Position numbers and translations under genes: made by a program. A stretch of DNA of 64,000 nt, taken from assembly GCF_009768885.1 (NCBI RefSeq), contig NZ_WSQA01000014.1, positions 91,291 through 155,290 of the forward strand. Reading direction: 5' to 3'. The stretch is from Sphingobacterium humi. Its GTDB lineage: Bacteria; Bacteroidota; Bacteroidia; Sphingobacteriales; Sphingobacteriaceae. A model generated the notes under the pieces. The model saw only the letters and a program-made list of their open reading frames with translations. It was not told where the DNA came from and made no database searches. This document shows positions 1-9,170 of this stretch, piece by piece. Each line of letters begins with the position of its first letter. Within the stretch, counting starts at the first letter, position 1.

Positions 1-798
1 ATTGATAGCGCTATTGCATATGCTCCCATATTAATCAGTTCATTGGTGTCAGCAGCACTGGTACTATTCCTGGGACTATGGTTGATTCGTATAGTTCGAA
101 AACTAGTGGATCGGATCTTTGTAAAAAGAGATATTGAACCGAGTATTCGGACATTTCTTGGTAACTTGATTAATTGGATTCTAAAAGTAATGCTCTTTAT
201 TGTGGTCGTTAGCCAATTGGGGGTGCAAACTTCCACGTTTATCGCGGTGATTGGTGCGGCCGGCTTAGCAATAGGCATGTCTTTACAAGGGTCATTGTCT
301 AATTTTGCTGGCGGGGTATTGATTTTACTATTCAAACCATTTCGAGTAGGTGACTATATATCCTCTTCTACGGGGGTAGATGGTACGGTTAAAATTATCG
401 ATATTTTTAATACCAAACTCGTGACACCGCAAAATCAATTGGTCATCATCCCTAATGGAGAGCTTTCGAACAGTAATATTACCAACTATACCGAACTGGG
501 GGGCCGTAGAACTTGGTTTGATATCGGTATTTCGTATGATGCAGATCTGCGCATGGCCAAATCAATCTTACTGAAATGTATTAGTGATAATGAACATGCA
601 TTTTCGGAGCCCGCTCCTGAAGTGGTGGTGACGACTCTGGGTGATAGTTCAATTACTCTATCAATTCGAGTATCCACTAATAATGAAAATTTCTGGACTA
701 TGCAGGAGCAACTTCTTATTAGCTGTAAAGAAGCTCTTGATAATGCTGGTATTGAAATACCATTTCCGCAAATGGATTTCCATATTAAGAAGAATTGA
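1..798 (+). CDS. MscS-family mechanosensitive ion channel, 5'-truncated by the window edge
   Basis: The reading frame is open from the first base, so the gene begins upstream of the window; the TTG at 43 is only an internal codon. Membrane segments are followed by the pore-lining helix rich in Gly and Ala (GAAGLAIGMSLQGSLSNFAGG) and then the beta domain (FKPFRVGDYI), the hallmark of small-conductance mechanosensitive channels. The C-terminal part has the mixed alpha/beta domain ending near FPQMDFHI. Such channels sit in the inner membrane and release solutes on hypo-osmotic shock. No partner gene lies downstream on this strand. Family assignment is firm; the gating specificity is unknown. Confidence 0.9.
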   Translation: MDSAIAYAPILISSLVSAALVLFLGLWLIRIVRKLVDRIFVKRDIEPSIRTFLGNLINWILKVMLFIVVVSQLGVQTSTFIAVIGAAGLAIGMSLQGSLSNFAGGVLILLFKPFRVGDYISSSTGVDGTVKIIDIFNTKLVTPQNQLVIIPNGELSNSNITNYTELGGRRTWFDIGISYDADLRMAKSILLKCISDNEHAFSEPAPEVVVTTLGDSSITLSIRVSTNNENFWTMQEQLLISCKEALDNAGIEIPFPQMDFHIKKN

Positions 799-1422
799 AA
801 AAATAATCTATAATTGACCATTAATACTTTTGGATGTCATTTTTCCCAATTTAGAAGGTTTATTCTACATAATTTAGACAGTTTTAACATTTGCCATAGA
901 AAAAATTGATTTATGAAAATCTTATTATATTAACATCTTTAGATTATATTAAAATAAGATCTTAGTTTTTATATAATAAGATTCATTCTTATGAAAATGA
1001 TGCTTATGTAATTAATTGCTAAATTATATTTAACTAATTTTTTTAAAAACTCACCTTGATTCCCTTCCCAAAACAGTGGATTAAAAGTTTTATTAAATCC
1101 TCTTGTACTTTGCCAATTTTTTGGAAGCAGATTTAAAAACATCCATATTATCAAATATTTCCTGTTAAATAAATCAATAATTAGCTGATTTAGATTTTAA
1201 CCACTAAATCTTTCTATAAGCTGACGAATGAGATAAATTAGGAGGGATTATGAATTTTTATTAACCTTCCACACAGATATTAATTAAACTTTCAATCATC
1301 AATAATCAAATTTATATATTTATGATGTGAAGATTAATCCTTATGTGAAGTGCGTAGGTAATAAGGACAAATACAATTGCCACTACTGCTATTAACGTTG
1401 CTAATAATGCCTTTCTATTAAT

Positions 1423-1686
1423 CTATAAAATTAATATTTGGGAATTATCTTTGAAATCTAGGATATAGTCAATAGTGTAGACTAATATTAGTATGGTTAT
1501 AATAGTGATTAAAAAAATTACTACTTCATTATCGTCACCCTCAAATAAATCATTCTTTTTCATAAAATAAGAGCTAGCTAAATTAAAACAACAATTCGGG
1601 TGCCTCCAAAAAAATGATATTCCAATAGCACCTAATATGTAAATGCATTCTCCTCTTTTAGTTAATGAAAAAAGCAAGTTTGGCAA
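1423..1686 (-). CDS. Possible small membrane protein, unknown
   Basis: An 87-residue frame with a clear hydrophobic C-terminal segment (VVIFLITIITILILVYTIDY) preceded by a charged stretch (KKNDLFEGDDNE). A shorter version starting at 1563 (about 46 residues) would be a single-pass membrane peptide and looks more natural. I do not recognise the family. It lies alone in a gene-poor stretch, with no convincing ribosome binding site or promoter. It could be a chance frame in AT-rich DNA or a fragment of a lost gene. Confidence 0.22.
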   Translation of the reverse strand: MPNLLFSLTKRGECIYILGAIGISFFWRHPNCCFNLASSYFMKKNDLFEGDDNEVVIFLITIITILILVYTIDYILDFKDNSQILIL

Positions 1687-1820
1687 TTATAAATTTTCAA
1701 AAACTTTCTAATGATTTTCTAACATTCCCAAGGAAAAATCACAACTATCAAACTAAAAATAAGTGTCAGATTTTCTCAATCAGAACCCTTCATATTAAAA
1801 AGCAATCGATATTAAAAAAA

Positions 1821-1858
1821 TAGCAAGGTCCCCGATTAATTAATCAGATACCTTGCTA
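1821..1858. terminator. Hairpin, terminator-like
   Basis: A 9-bp perfect stem (TAGCAAGGT paired with ACCTTGCTA), with a run of seven A before it. The loop itself contains the palindrome GATTAATTAATC. On the minus strand the A run becomes a U tract, so it would best terminate leftward transcripts. No intact gene feeds into it from the right. Confidence 0.4.
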
Positions 1859-2240
1859 AAAGTGTTGTATGTCTATTATTAAAAGGATTTAATATTTAAA
1901 TATATGATTTTATTATTAAAAATAGTTGTTTAATGATAATGTTTTTCAGTTGTATACTTTCAGAAAGTAAATTTCAAAACAAACCGATGTTATAAAAGAT
2001 GATTTGGAGAAATAATAGCTACTTTTGAGAGAACGCTAAGAATTTTAATATTCAAAAAAGCCTGATAAATACTCACCAGGCCTTTCAAAATATATATCCA
2101 ATTTTTCTGAGATTAATAAGTGATGTAATACCCCGTATCTATTTAAGGTAAGATGGTAGGAGACTTATAATATTCAGTAATTTTAAGCTAGAATAAATTT
2201 AACAAATCAATATTCATTTATCAAATTAAAATTAAAAAAA

Positions 2241-2261
2241 GCATCTATACTAGATAGATGC
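2241..2261. terminator. Hairpin, terminator-like
   Basis: Perfect 8-bp stem GCATCTAT / ATAGATGC with the 5-base loop ACTAG. It is preceded by AAAAAAA and followed by a T-rich stretch, so it could work in both directions. No recognisable gene ends nearby. Confidence 0.45.
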
Positions 2262-2636
2262 TCTCACTTTTAAATTACATATTAACTTCATATCCTAAAC
2301 AAGATCAATCACTTTTGGTTTTATTTTTTTTATCGATTTTCTTTAATCAATAAAAGCAAAATATATCGACTAATAATTTACTGCCATATAAATGTGTTTT
2401 TAGTTTCTTTATTCAGTTCCACAATCTTAAGTGGTTTGTAGTGAATTGTTCTTGAAGTCGAAATTTTTTGTTTAAGCAAATTTTACAGATATAACAATTT
2501 ATAAAATTAGGGCGATAAATTATAATTAGGGTTAGAGAGAAGCCATTAAGCAAATACTAAATATTCATTTATTAATCATCAACTTTGAAAATTATTTATG
2601 GATTGTGGTTTAACATTATATGCATCTGGGAAACCA

Positions 2637-2667
2637 TTGCCGATGCCATTAAAAATCTCTAGCTTTG
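2637..2667 (+). promoter_or_regulatory. Promoter of rarA (TTG - 20 bp - TAGCTTTG)
   Basis: TTG at 2637-2639 and TAGCTTTG at 2660-2667 match the Bacteroidota -33/-7 consensus (TTG, then TAnnTTTG) with a 20-bp spacer. The -7 element ends 5 bases before the ATG at 2673, so the mRNA would have almost no leader. This placement also rules out the upstream in-frame ATG at 2598, which precedes the promoter. Confidence 0.7.
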
Positions 2668-2672
2668 TTTAT

Positions 2673-3953
2673 ATGAGTACAAGAATTCCCTTAGCAGAGC
2701 GAATGCGCCCTAAATCCATAACAGATTATGTAGGGCAAAAACACATCATTGCCGAGGGAGCAGTTTTAAACAATGCCTTGAAACAAAAGGCAATACCTTC
2801 CATGATTTTTTGGGGGCCCCCGGGAGTTGGCAAAACTACCCTGGCCCTATTGATCGCCAAGGCCATCGATCGTCCTTTTTATAACTTAAGTGCGATTCAA
2901 TCCGGTGTGAAAGAGGTGCGGGAAGTAATTGAGAAGGCCGAGCAGATGCGGCAATTCAATCAGGAACAGCCCATTTTATTTATTGATGAGATTCACCGTT
3001 TTTCAAAATCACAGCAAGATTCCCTATTAGGGGCAGTGGAGCGTGGCACAGTGACACTCATTGGTGCCACCACGGAAAATCCTTCTTTTGAAGTGATATC
3101 GGCCTTGTTATCGCGATGTCAAGTATATGTGCTACAGGAATTAAGTAAGGAGGACCTGATTAGCATCGTGGATAAAGCATTGGCAGAAGATGAGTTTTTA
3201 AAGGGCGAAAAAATCGACCTTCAAGAGTATGAGGCCTTGTTGCAACTTTCTTCTGGAGATGCCCGCAAGCTATTGAATATTTTGGAATTGGTGACCCAGG
3301 CCGCAATCCAACAACAGCAGCCCATTACCAATGCATTTGTGGCTCAACATGTGCAGCAAAATAGAATTCGATATGATAAATCTGGCGATCAGCATTACGA
3401 TGTTATATCAGCCTTTATTAAGTCGATTCGAGGATCTGACCCGAATGCCGCTGTGTATTGGTTGGCACGTATGATTGAAGGGGGAGAGGATCCGAAATTT
3501 ATTGCCCGCAGGTTGCTGATTTCGGCGTCCGAAGATATTGGTAATGCGAATCCGAATGCTTTATTGCTGGCGAATAATTGTTTTCAAGCAGTAAATGTAA
3601 TTGGTTGGCCAGAATCGCGGATTATTCTTGCACAAACGGTGACTTACTTAGCCAGTTCGGCAAAAAGTAATGCCGCTTATGAAGCGATAAATAAAGCACA
3701 GGAGCTGGTGAAACGGACCGGAAATTTATCCATACCTATTCATTTACGGAATGCACCAACGAAATTAATGAAGGAATTGGATTATGGCACGGATTATAAA
3801 TATGCGCATGCTTATCCGGGTAATTTTGTAGATCAGGAATACATGCCGGCAGAACTTTCCGGCGTTAAATTATACGAACCAGGGAGGAATGCTGCGGAAG
3901 AGAAGCTCCGCCTTTCCCTACGCGAGCATTGGAAAGAGAAATATAGCTATTAA
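2673..3953 (+). CDS. rarA: Replication-associated recombination protein A (RarA/MgsA), AAA+ ATPase
   Basis: A 426-residue clamp-loader-like ATPase that acts at stalled replication forks. The N-terminus (PLAERMRPKSITDYVGQKHI) is characteristic of RarA. It has a Walker A motif (GPPGVGKTTLA), a Walker B motif (LFIDEIHRF), sensor 1 (GATTENPSF) and the SSGDARKLLN segment. The C-terminal tetramerisation region contains YDVISAFIKSIRGSDPNAAVYWLARM. I chose the ATG at 2673 over the frame's first ATG at 2598 because family homologues start here and the promoter lies between the two. The next gene follows after 24 bases on the same strand. Confidence 0.95.
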   Translation: MSTRIPLAERMRPKSITDYVGQKHIIAEGAVLNNALKQKAIPSMIFWGPPGVGKTTLALLIAKAIDRPFYNLSAIQSGVKEVREVIEKAEQMRQFNQEQPILFIDEIHRFSKSQQDSLLGAVERGTVTLIGATTENPSFEVISALLSRCQVYVLQELSKEDLISIVDKALAEDEFLKGEKIDLQEYEALLQLSSGDARKLLNILELVTQAAIQQQQPITNAFVAQHVQQNRIRYDKSGDQHYDVISAFIKSIRGSDPNAAVYWLARMIEGGEDPKFIARRLLISASEDIGNANPNALLLANNCFQAVNVIGWPESRIILAQTVTYLASSAKSNAAYEAINKAQELVKRTGNLSIPIHLRNAPTKLMKELDYGTDYKYAHAYPGNFVDQEYMPAELSGVKLYEPGRNAAEEKLRLSLREHWKEKYSY

Positions 3954-3963
3954 TTTATTTGTG

Positions 3964-3971
3964 TACTTTTG
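3964..3971 (+). promoter_or_regulatory. Candidate -7 element TACTTTTG for the exonuclease gene
   Basis: The octamer fits TAnnTTTG and ends 6 bases before the ATG at 3978, again implying a near-leaderless transcript. No good -33 TTG is found at the usual spacing, so it may be weak or secondary to read-through from rarA. Confidence 0.4.
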
Positions 3972-3977
3972 CCCACT

Positions 3978-4502
3978 ATGTCAAAAACATTTACAAGTAT
4001 AGATTTCGAATTGGCCACTGCCGCATATAGCAGTGTTTGTGCTGTAGGCATCGTAAATGTTGTCGATGGAATAATTAGCAATGAATTTTATAGTTTAGTA
4101 AGACCACCAGATAATAAATATATGTGGCAAACCTCAAGGGTGCACGGCATTAAGCCGAAGCATACCGAGTCCGCGCCTTCCTTTGTCGATTTATTCCCGC
4201 AGATCAATGCCCTTTTAGCAGAACAGCATATGGTGGCGCATGATGAACTCTTAGACCGTTCGGTGCTGAAGGAAACCATGAAATTCTACAACCTTCCTTA
4301 TGGCGATTTAAAACTGCCGCAGATGTGGGATTGTACAAGTAAAATATATCGTGCACTAGGCTTTCAGCGCACCAAGCTGAGTATCTGTTGTGAGATTATG
4401 GGCGTATCCCTGCAACATCACGATGCCTTATCGGATGCCCGGGCAACTGCAGAGTTGTATTTAAAGGTAGATGAAGTAAAAAGTAATTTAAAAATCGGTT
4501 AA
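3978..4502 (+). CDS. DEDDh-family 3'-5' exonuclease (DNA polymerase III epsilon-like)
   Basis: A 174-residue single-domain exonuclease. The metal-binding residues can be placed: the DxE pair in SIDFELAT near the N-terminus, the middle acidic residue in AHDELLDRSVL, and the C-terminal His...Asp pair in HDALSDARATAEL. The family removes nucleotides from 3' ends of DNA or RNA; as a free-standing domain it may act in repair or RNA turnover rather than proofreading. The start at 3978 (MSKTF...) is preferred over a TTG at 3969. manC begins 3 bases after its stop, so the two are probably co-transcribed, although no functional link is obvious. Confidence 0.85.
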   Translation: MSKTFTSIDFELATAAYSSVCAVGIVNVVDGIISNEFYSLVRPPDNKYMWQTSRVHGIKPKHTESAPSFVDLFPQINALLAEQHMVAHDELLDRSVLKETMKFYNLPYGDLKLPQMWDCTSKIYRALGFQRTKLSICCEIMGVSLQHHDALSDARATAELYLKVDEVKSNLKIG

Positions 4503-4504
4503 TC

Positions 4505-5494
4505 ATGAGTAAAATAATAAATGTGGTTTTGTCAGGAGGTGTAGGTTCAAGATTATGGCCTTTATCGAGAAGGGCCAAGCCTAAACAATACCTGCCGATT
4601 TTCGAAGGTAAAACCTTATTTGAATTAACCGTAGAGCGCAATCAACCCTTGGTGTCTAAAGTGACCCTAGTGGGGTCGATTCAAAATAAAGACTTAGCAG
4701 AGCCTTATTTAAAAGGATTAAATAGTGATATTATCGCTGAAGCAGCACCTAGAAATACAGCAGCAGCTATTGCTTTCGCAGCATTTCATGCTGAACCAGA
4801 CGATATTTTAATCGTAACACCGTCCGATCACCTAATCGAAGGTGAAGCAAGCTATCAGGAGGCGATTAACCAGGGGATCGTTTTTGCTCAGGAAGGCTTT
4901 ATCGCCACCTTTGGAATTGTTCCAACACGTCCGGAAACGGGATATGGCTATATTGAGCATGATGGCAATACGGTATTGGCATTTCGCGAGAAACCAAATC
5001 AGGAAACCGCGCGTGAGTTTTTGAAAAAAGGGAGCTTTCTCTGGAACTCGGGGATCTTCTGTTTTAAGGCTGGTGTTTTCCTGGAGGAGCTTATGCGTTT
5101 TGAACCGAAGCTTTATACGGCTGCCGAAAAAGCTTTTGAATTTGCGCATGATTTGGTACTGGATGAAGAACATTCCCTGCAGATCCCATCAAAGAGTATT
5201 GACTACGCCGTTCTCGAGCGTAGTGAGCTGATAAAGGTAGTTCCGGCACGCTTTCAATGGTCTGATATGGGGGCTTTTGACTCCTTGTTTGCTTATTTGA
5301 AGGAAAAAGGATACCCCGTTGATGAAAATGGCAACATTGTTGTAGGTACGAATAAGCATACGGTTTTTGTAGGCCTTTCAAATTGCATGTTAATCAATAC
5401 AGAGGATGCAGTTTTGGTCTTAGACAGAAATCGTGCGCAAGATGTAAAACAGGTATACGAATTATTAGAAAAAGAAAATTCTCCTTTAGTTTAG
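4505..5494 (+). CDS. manC: Mannose-1-phosphate guanylyltransferase
   Basis: Makes GDP-mannose from mannose-1-phosphate and GTP in the cytoplasm, for glycan synthesis. The N-terminal signature GGVGSRLWPLSRRAKPKQYL is the nucleotidyltransferase loop with the catalytic Arg and PKQ motif. It is followed by TPSDHLI and by FREKPN and WNSGIF in the middle of the protein. At 329 residues it is the short monofunctional type, without the phosphomannose isomerase domain found in long ManC/AlgA proteins. It is probably a feeder for the exopolysaccharide locus further right, as no mannosyltransferase is adjacent. Confidence 0.93.
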   Translation: MSKIINVVLSGGVGSRLWPLSRRAKPKQYLPIFEGKTLFELTVERNQPLVSKVTLVGSIQNKDLAEPYLKGLNSDIIAEAAPRNTAAAIAFAAFHAEPDDILIVTPSDHLIEGEASYQEAINQGIVFAQEGFIATFGIVPTRPETGYGYIEHDGNTVLAFREKPNQETAREFLKKGSFLWNSGIFCFKAGVFLEELMRFEPKLYTAAEKAFEFAHDLVLDEEHSLQIPSKSIDYAVLERSELIKVVPARFQWSDMGAFDSLFAYLKEKGYPVDENGNIVVGTNKHTVFVGLSNCMLINTEDAVLVLDRNRAQDVKQVYELLEKENSPLV

Positions 5495-5571
5495 TTTTTT
5501 TTGCTGTAGCGTTTATTTTACAATTCACGTATTCTATTTACGGAAACTTAAAGTTAATTTAACAAAAGACT

Positions 5572-5579
5572 TAAGTTTG
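5572..5579 (+). promoter_or_regulatory. Candidate -7 element TAAGTTTG for the CpsB-like gene
   Basis: Fits TAnnTTTG, 37 bases before the ATG at 5617. There is no clear -33 TTG at the usual distance. The 122-base gap after manC makes an own promoter likely. Confidence 0.4.
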
Positions 5580-5616
5580 TACGCTTTTACATCCAATATA
5601 ACAACACTGGAACGCT

Positions 5617-6408
5617 ATGGGATTTTGGAATAATTTATTCGGAGGAGACAAAAAGAAAGAAAGATCGTATCATAACAAATTGGCTTGGATGAGTTGGGAT
5701 ATCCATAATCATCTCCTGCCAGGAATCGATGATGGATGTCAAGATACCAATCAATCATTAGAATTGATTGCAGGCCTAAAAGATTTAGGAATTCACCGCT
5801 CTATTTCAACACCACACATTATGCATGGAGTGCATGATAATACCCCTGAATCAATAAAGGGAGCATTTGCTCAGCTTCAAGCTGCACTAAAACAGGGGGA
5901 TGTTGATTTTGAACTAAAATTCTCCGCTGAGTATATGATTGATGATCAGCTCGATCATTTGATTCAAGAAGATCAGCTTTGTAGCATGCCTAATAACTAT
6001 GTGCTGATCGAGATGTCTTACCTTGCGGAATCAAAAGCATTGTTTAGCATTATCAAGAGTTTGCAGGAGAAGGGCTTTCAGCCAATATTAGCGCATCCTG
6101 AACGCTATAATTACTACCACAACAATTTCAAGATTTTCGAAGATATTAAAAATGCAGGCTGTATGTTGCAACTAAACTTGCTTTCCATCAGTAAATATTA
6201 TGGTGAACATGTGAAAACAGCAGCATTAACATTGATTAGGGCAGGGATGTATGATTTTGTAGGCACCGATATGCACCATACTAGACACCTGGAAGCATTA
6301 AAAGGCTTGGTGACAAAATACGATGTTCGGGAGCTGTTAAAGGAATGTCCTATTCGCAATGCAACGATGTTCGAAAAAAATCATGACCATGAAAAAAAAA
6401 TTGCCTAA
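5617..6408 (+). CDS. cpsB: CpsB/CapC-type tyrosine-protein phosphatase (PHP domain)
   Basis: A 263-residue manganese-dependent phosphatase of the PHP superfamily, the family that dephosphorylates the C-terminal tyrosines of capsule kinases such as Wzc. Metal-ligand motifs are visible in order: DIHNHLLPGIDDG (about residues 29-41), STPHIM, AHPERY and GTDMHH. There is no signal peptide, so it is cytoplasmic. The kinase it should act on, the Wzc homologue at 41330-43729, is 35 kb away instead of adjacent as in many capsule operons. The functional link is inferred; the family assignment is firm. Confidence 0.9.
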   Translation: MGFWNNLFGGDKKKERSYHNKLAWMSWDIHNHLLPGIDDGCQDTNQSLELIAGLKDLGIHRSISTPHIMHGVHDNTPESIKGAFAQLQAALKQGDVDFELKFSAEYMIDDQLDHLIQEDQLCSMPNNYVLIEMSYLAESKALFSIIKSLQEKGFQPILAHPERYNYYHNNFKIFEDIKNAGCMLQLNLLSISKYYGEHVKTAALTLIRAGMYDFVGTDMHHTRHLEALKGLVTKYDVRELLKECPIRNATMFEKNHDHEKKIA

Positions 6409-6438
6409 GGATTGTTAAATAGTTTGATGTAAATATTC

Positions 6439-6990
6439 ATGTTAAAGTATTATCAGTTCTTAAAAGATCATTCAAAGGATGCCCATATCAGTAGCGAGAA
6501 AGTTATTATTAACCAAATAAAATCAATAAAGGATAAAGAAGCTTATTTAATTTTTTTAAATAAGTTCCGAGCCTTCTTTGAATATGTGGAGAAGTCGACC
6601 GCAGATTATTTGGAATCTGAAGACCTAGGATGTTCTTTTGAAAAAAGTTCAGCGAATATAAAAGACGATATTTTAGCATTAGGGGGAAGTAGCTCCATTG
6701 AAATTTCTCACCAATTCCCGAAAATAAATAATTCCTTAGAGGCTTTAATTGGCCAATATATATTACAAGGGTCTTCATTTGGCAAATCGCACATTGGTAA
6801 AATGCTACAGAAAACTGGTGTAATTTCCTCTTCTCATTATTTTAATGATCAGATAACGACGAACATGCAAAATTGGCCTAAATTTATTGAGTTTTTAGAC
6901 AGTAAGATGGACAATGGTAATCACTTAGTTGCAGTTGAATTTTCGAATAAAATGTTTTTATCACTCCAGAGATTATTTCAAGAAAATTAA
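6439..6990 (+). CDS. Heme oxygenase-like protein (BphO type), biliverdin-forming
   Basis: A 183-residue all-helical protein whose middle part GQYILQGSSFGKSHIGKML resembles the distal helix of bacterial heme oxygenases (consensus YVLEGSxLGG). The family opens heme to biliverdin, iron and CO. Overall similarity is modest and the N-terminus diverges, so the proximal His cannot be fixed with certainty. The neighbour is decisive: the gene converges, with a 4-base overlap at the stop codons, on a bacteriophytochrome gene whose chromophore is biliverdin. It begins 31 bases after the phosphatase gene on the same strand. Function is inferred from fold signature plus context. Confidence 0.75.
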   Translation: MLKYYQFLKDHSKDAHISSEKVIINQIKSIKDKEAYLIFLNKFRAFFEYVEKSTADYLESEDLGCSFEKSSANIKDDILALGGSSSIEISHQFPKINNSLEALIGQYILQGSSFGKSHIGKMLQKTGVISSSHYFNDQITTNMQNWPKFIEFLDSKMDNGNHLVAVEFSNKMFLSLQRLFQEN

Positions 6991-9170
6991 ACGGGAAACA
7001 AAAGTTTAACAACAGTGCCTTCGTTTAATTTACTCTTTATAGTAATATCTATCCCTAACTTATCTGTTATCCTTTTTACGATAGCCATTCCGACACCCGA
7101 GCCTTCAAATGCTTGGGCATTTGACATACGCTTAAAAATTTCATAAATAGACTCTAGTTCCTGCTTATCTATACCGATGCCATTATCTTCGATAAGGTAC
7201 AATACACCGTTATCAGTTTGGTGAGATTCGATTACTACCAATGATTGCTCGACGCTGGATGAATATTTTATGGCATTGGAAATTAAATTTAGAAATAACT
7301 GATACAGTAAAATTTTTTCACCTTGTACCGGTAATAGATTATTTATACGGACCTGGAGATTGTTTGACCCAAACCTGTGTCTATTAATTTCCACAATCTC
7401 TGGAATGAAATCTTCAGGTTCAACAATCTCTTTTAAGTAATTGAAGCTACTGGCTTTAGAAAATTGATGGATTTTATCTAACATATTTAGAATGATATTT
7501 ACGGATTCTAAAATGTTTTTTGTCATCTTGCTTAATATTTCAGGTTTTAGATCCTGCCGATACTGAATAAATTCAGTGGATACTTTAATAGCAGATAATG
7601 GATTTTTTAGGTCATGGCTTATCGTATAGGCATATGTATCCAACGCATTGTTGGTTTCAATTAACTGTTTATTTAGCGATTCTATTTCGCTTGATTTTTG
7701 TAGCAAGGATTCCCGAAGAATTTCTCTTATTCTATGTATAAAGTGGCGCTCCTTAGTATTCCAAATAGAGGAAGTGCCATGCACTATATTTTTCCATTTA
7801 GAAAAGGAAGTCCGAGGAGAAGGCTGAAGTATTCCATTTTCTTTTATATAGTTTTTTTCAGGTTTTCCAGCCCACACCTTTTCAAAAACAATTTCTCCTC
7901 TAAAAAAAAGGATATAAAAACCTGATTGACTATCAATTTCTACGAATGAGATTCCTGCGATTTTTTTGTCAAAAGCTTCGTATATTTCCGAATAGCTAGA
8001 AAGGGAATGTGTTATAAAAAGTCCTTCACTCGCCCATCCTTTTAATAGCTGTAGTTGCGACCGTAAAACTTCTTTTCCCGGATGCAATCCTTCCATATAA
8101 ATAGTATTATCATACACTATGGCCATGCCATCGGAGGCTAATAAGCGCATCAAAGTAGGGGCGAAAGATTTTAATTCCGGAAATATATACGGTTTTAGTA
8201 ATATCTTTTCTTTTAACAGGAGCTCCAGCTTCTGAACTTCTTGTAAGTATTTTAATTTACTAGCGTCCTTTAATTGTTGGAATTTATTATTTGTAAAATT
8301 GATCGCTAACAAGCAAAAATCCCGGATCTTCAAATCGATATGCATGGGTTCTTGATGCTGGCAGCAAACCAAGCCCCATAATTCGCCCTCAATGATAATC
8401 GAAAAGCTAATACTAGAACGGAACCCTCCATTTTTTAGATATTGTAAGTGGATAGGGGAAAGCCTTCTTATAGATACTTCACTGAGGTCTATATCTTGGC
8501 TTTGGAGTCCTAAGATAGATGAGCCCTCACTGATACAGTCCACAACAAAACGGCAATGCTTAAAGCGATATAGAGCCCTTGCTTGCTGAGGAATGTCAAA
8601 TTCTGGATAATTAAGCCCTAAATAAGAATCTAATTCCGGCGATCTTAAAGTCTCAGCGATTACTTTGCCACTTTTGTCTTCATTGAATTGATAGACCATG
8701 ACCCGATCTACGTCCAATTGTTTAGATAGGATATTGGATAACAATGTCCAAGGGTCATTCTTGGCCGTTTGAATTTCTAGAATCTTTTGATTTAAAATGC
8801 GATTCAAATTGATGTTTTGGGGCATTCCTATTTCAAATTCCATGAATATACGGTCATCGGAAGCGTAAGCATTAAGGTAAAATTCGTTATTTCCGATTTT
8901 TAATATGTCAGAAAATTCCTGAAATTCAATTCTTCCATGTTCATGCTTCACCGGGCTTGGATCAAAACCATGGTATGTCAAATGGCGCTCAAAAAATTCT
9001 GAATAATGGATTCCTATCAAATGATTAGGATCTATATTACCTATGAAATCTTCGATATTATCACTATAGGCTTCTAAATTTCCAGAACTGCTGAAAATTA
9101 GTAGAAATCCTATATTCTGAACTTTACCAAGAAAACCAATTTTTTCATCCTCACATTTTATCTCTTTCAT
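6987..9170 (-). CDS. bphP: Bacteriophytochrome sensor histidine kinase
   Basis: A 727-residue red/far-red light receptor with PAS, GAF, PHY and histidine kinase modules. Cys6 (MKEIKCEDEK) sits where bacteriophytochromes attach biliverdin. The GAF domain has DRVMVYQFNED and YPEFDIPQQAR (the PxSDIP-like chromophore motif), then SPIHLQYLKNGG. The PHY tongue shows PRTSFSKW, matching the PRxSF motif. The kinase part has the H-box SHDLKNPLSAI, the N-box LISNAIKYS, DNGIGID and GSGVGMAIVKR. It is cytosolic, with no membrane segment. No response regulator is adjacent, so the output partner is unknown. The heme oxygenase gene converging from the left supplies the chromophore. Confidence 0.95.
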   Translation of the reverse strand: MKEIKCEDEKIGFLGKVQNIGFLLIFSSSGNLEAYSDNIEDFIGNIDPNHLIGIHYSEFFERHLTYHGFDPSPVKHEHGRIEFQEFSDILKIGNNEFYLNAYASDDRIFMEFEIGMPQNINLNRILNQKILEIQTAKNDPWTLLSNILSKQLDVDRVMVYQFNEDKSGKVIAETLRSPELDSYLGLNYPEFDIPQQARALYRFKHCRFVVDCISEGSSILGLQSQDIDLSEVSIRRLSPIHLQYLKNGGFRSSISFSIIIEGELWGLVCCQHQEPMHIDLKIRDFCLLAINFTNNKFQQLKDASKLKYLQEVQKLELLLKEKILLKPYIFPELKSFAPTLMRLLASDGMAIVYDNTIYMEGLHPGKEVLRSQLQLLKGWASEGLFITHSLSSYSEIYEAFDKKIAGISFVEIDSQSGFYILFFRGEIVFEKVWAGKPEKNYIKENGILQPSPRTSFSKWKNIVHGTSSIWNTKERHFIHRIREILRESLLQKSSEIESLNKQLIETNNALDTYAYTISHDLKNPLSAIKVSTEFIQYRQDLKPEILSKMTKNILESVNIILNMLDKIHQFSKASSFNYLKEIVEPEDFIPEIVEINRHRFGSNNLQVRINNLLPVQGEKILLYQLFLNLISNAIKYSSSVEQSLVVIESHQTDNGVLYLIEDNGIGIDKQELESIYEIFKRMSNAQAFEGSGVGMAIVKRITDKLGIDITIKSKLNEGTVVKLLFPV

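Larger units (their letters stand above)
799..2636. other. Gene-poor AT-rich intergenic stretch
   Basis: About 1.8 kb with no confident gene. It holds two weak minus-strand reading frames (969-1154, 61 residues, and 1423-1686, 87 residues) and three hairpins that look like terminators (1821-1858, about 2060-2081, 2241-2261), none of which follows a recognisable gene. The base composition is strongly AT-biased. The pattern fits decayed genes whose terminators outlived them, but that is inference. Confidence 0.5.

Noticed and set aside
969..1154. 61-residue minus-strand frame
   Set aside because: No start context, no recognised family, AT-rich surroundings; could be a fragment but not supportable.
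2598..2672. N-terminal extension of RarA
   Set aside because: The promoter lies inside it, and homologues begin at the internal Met.
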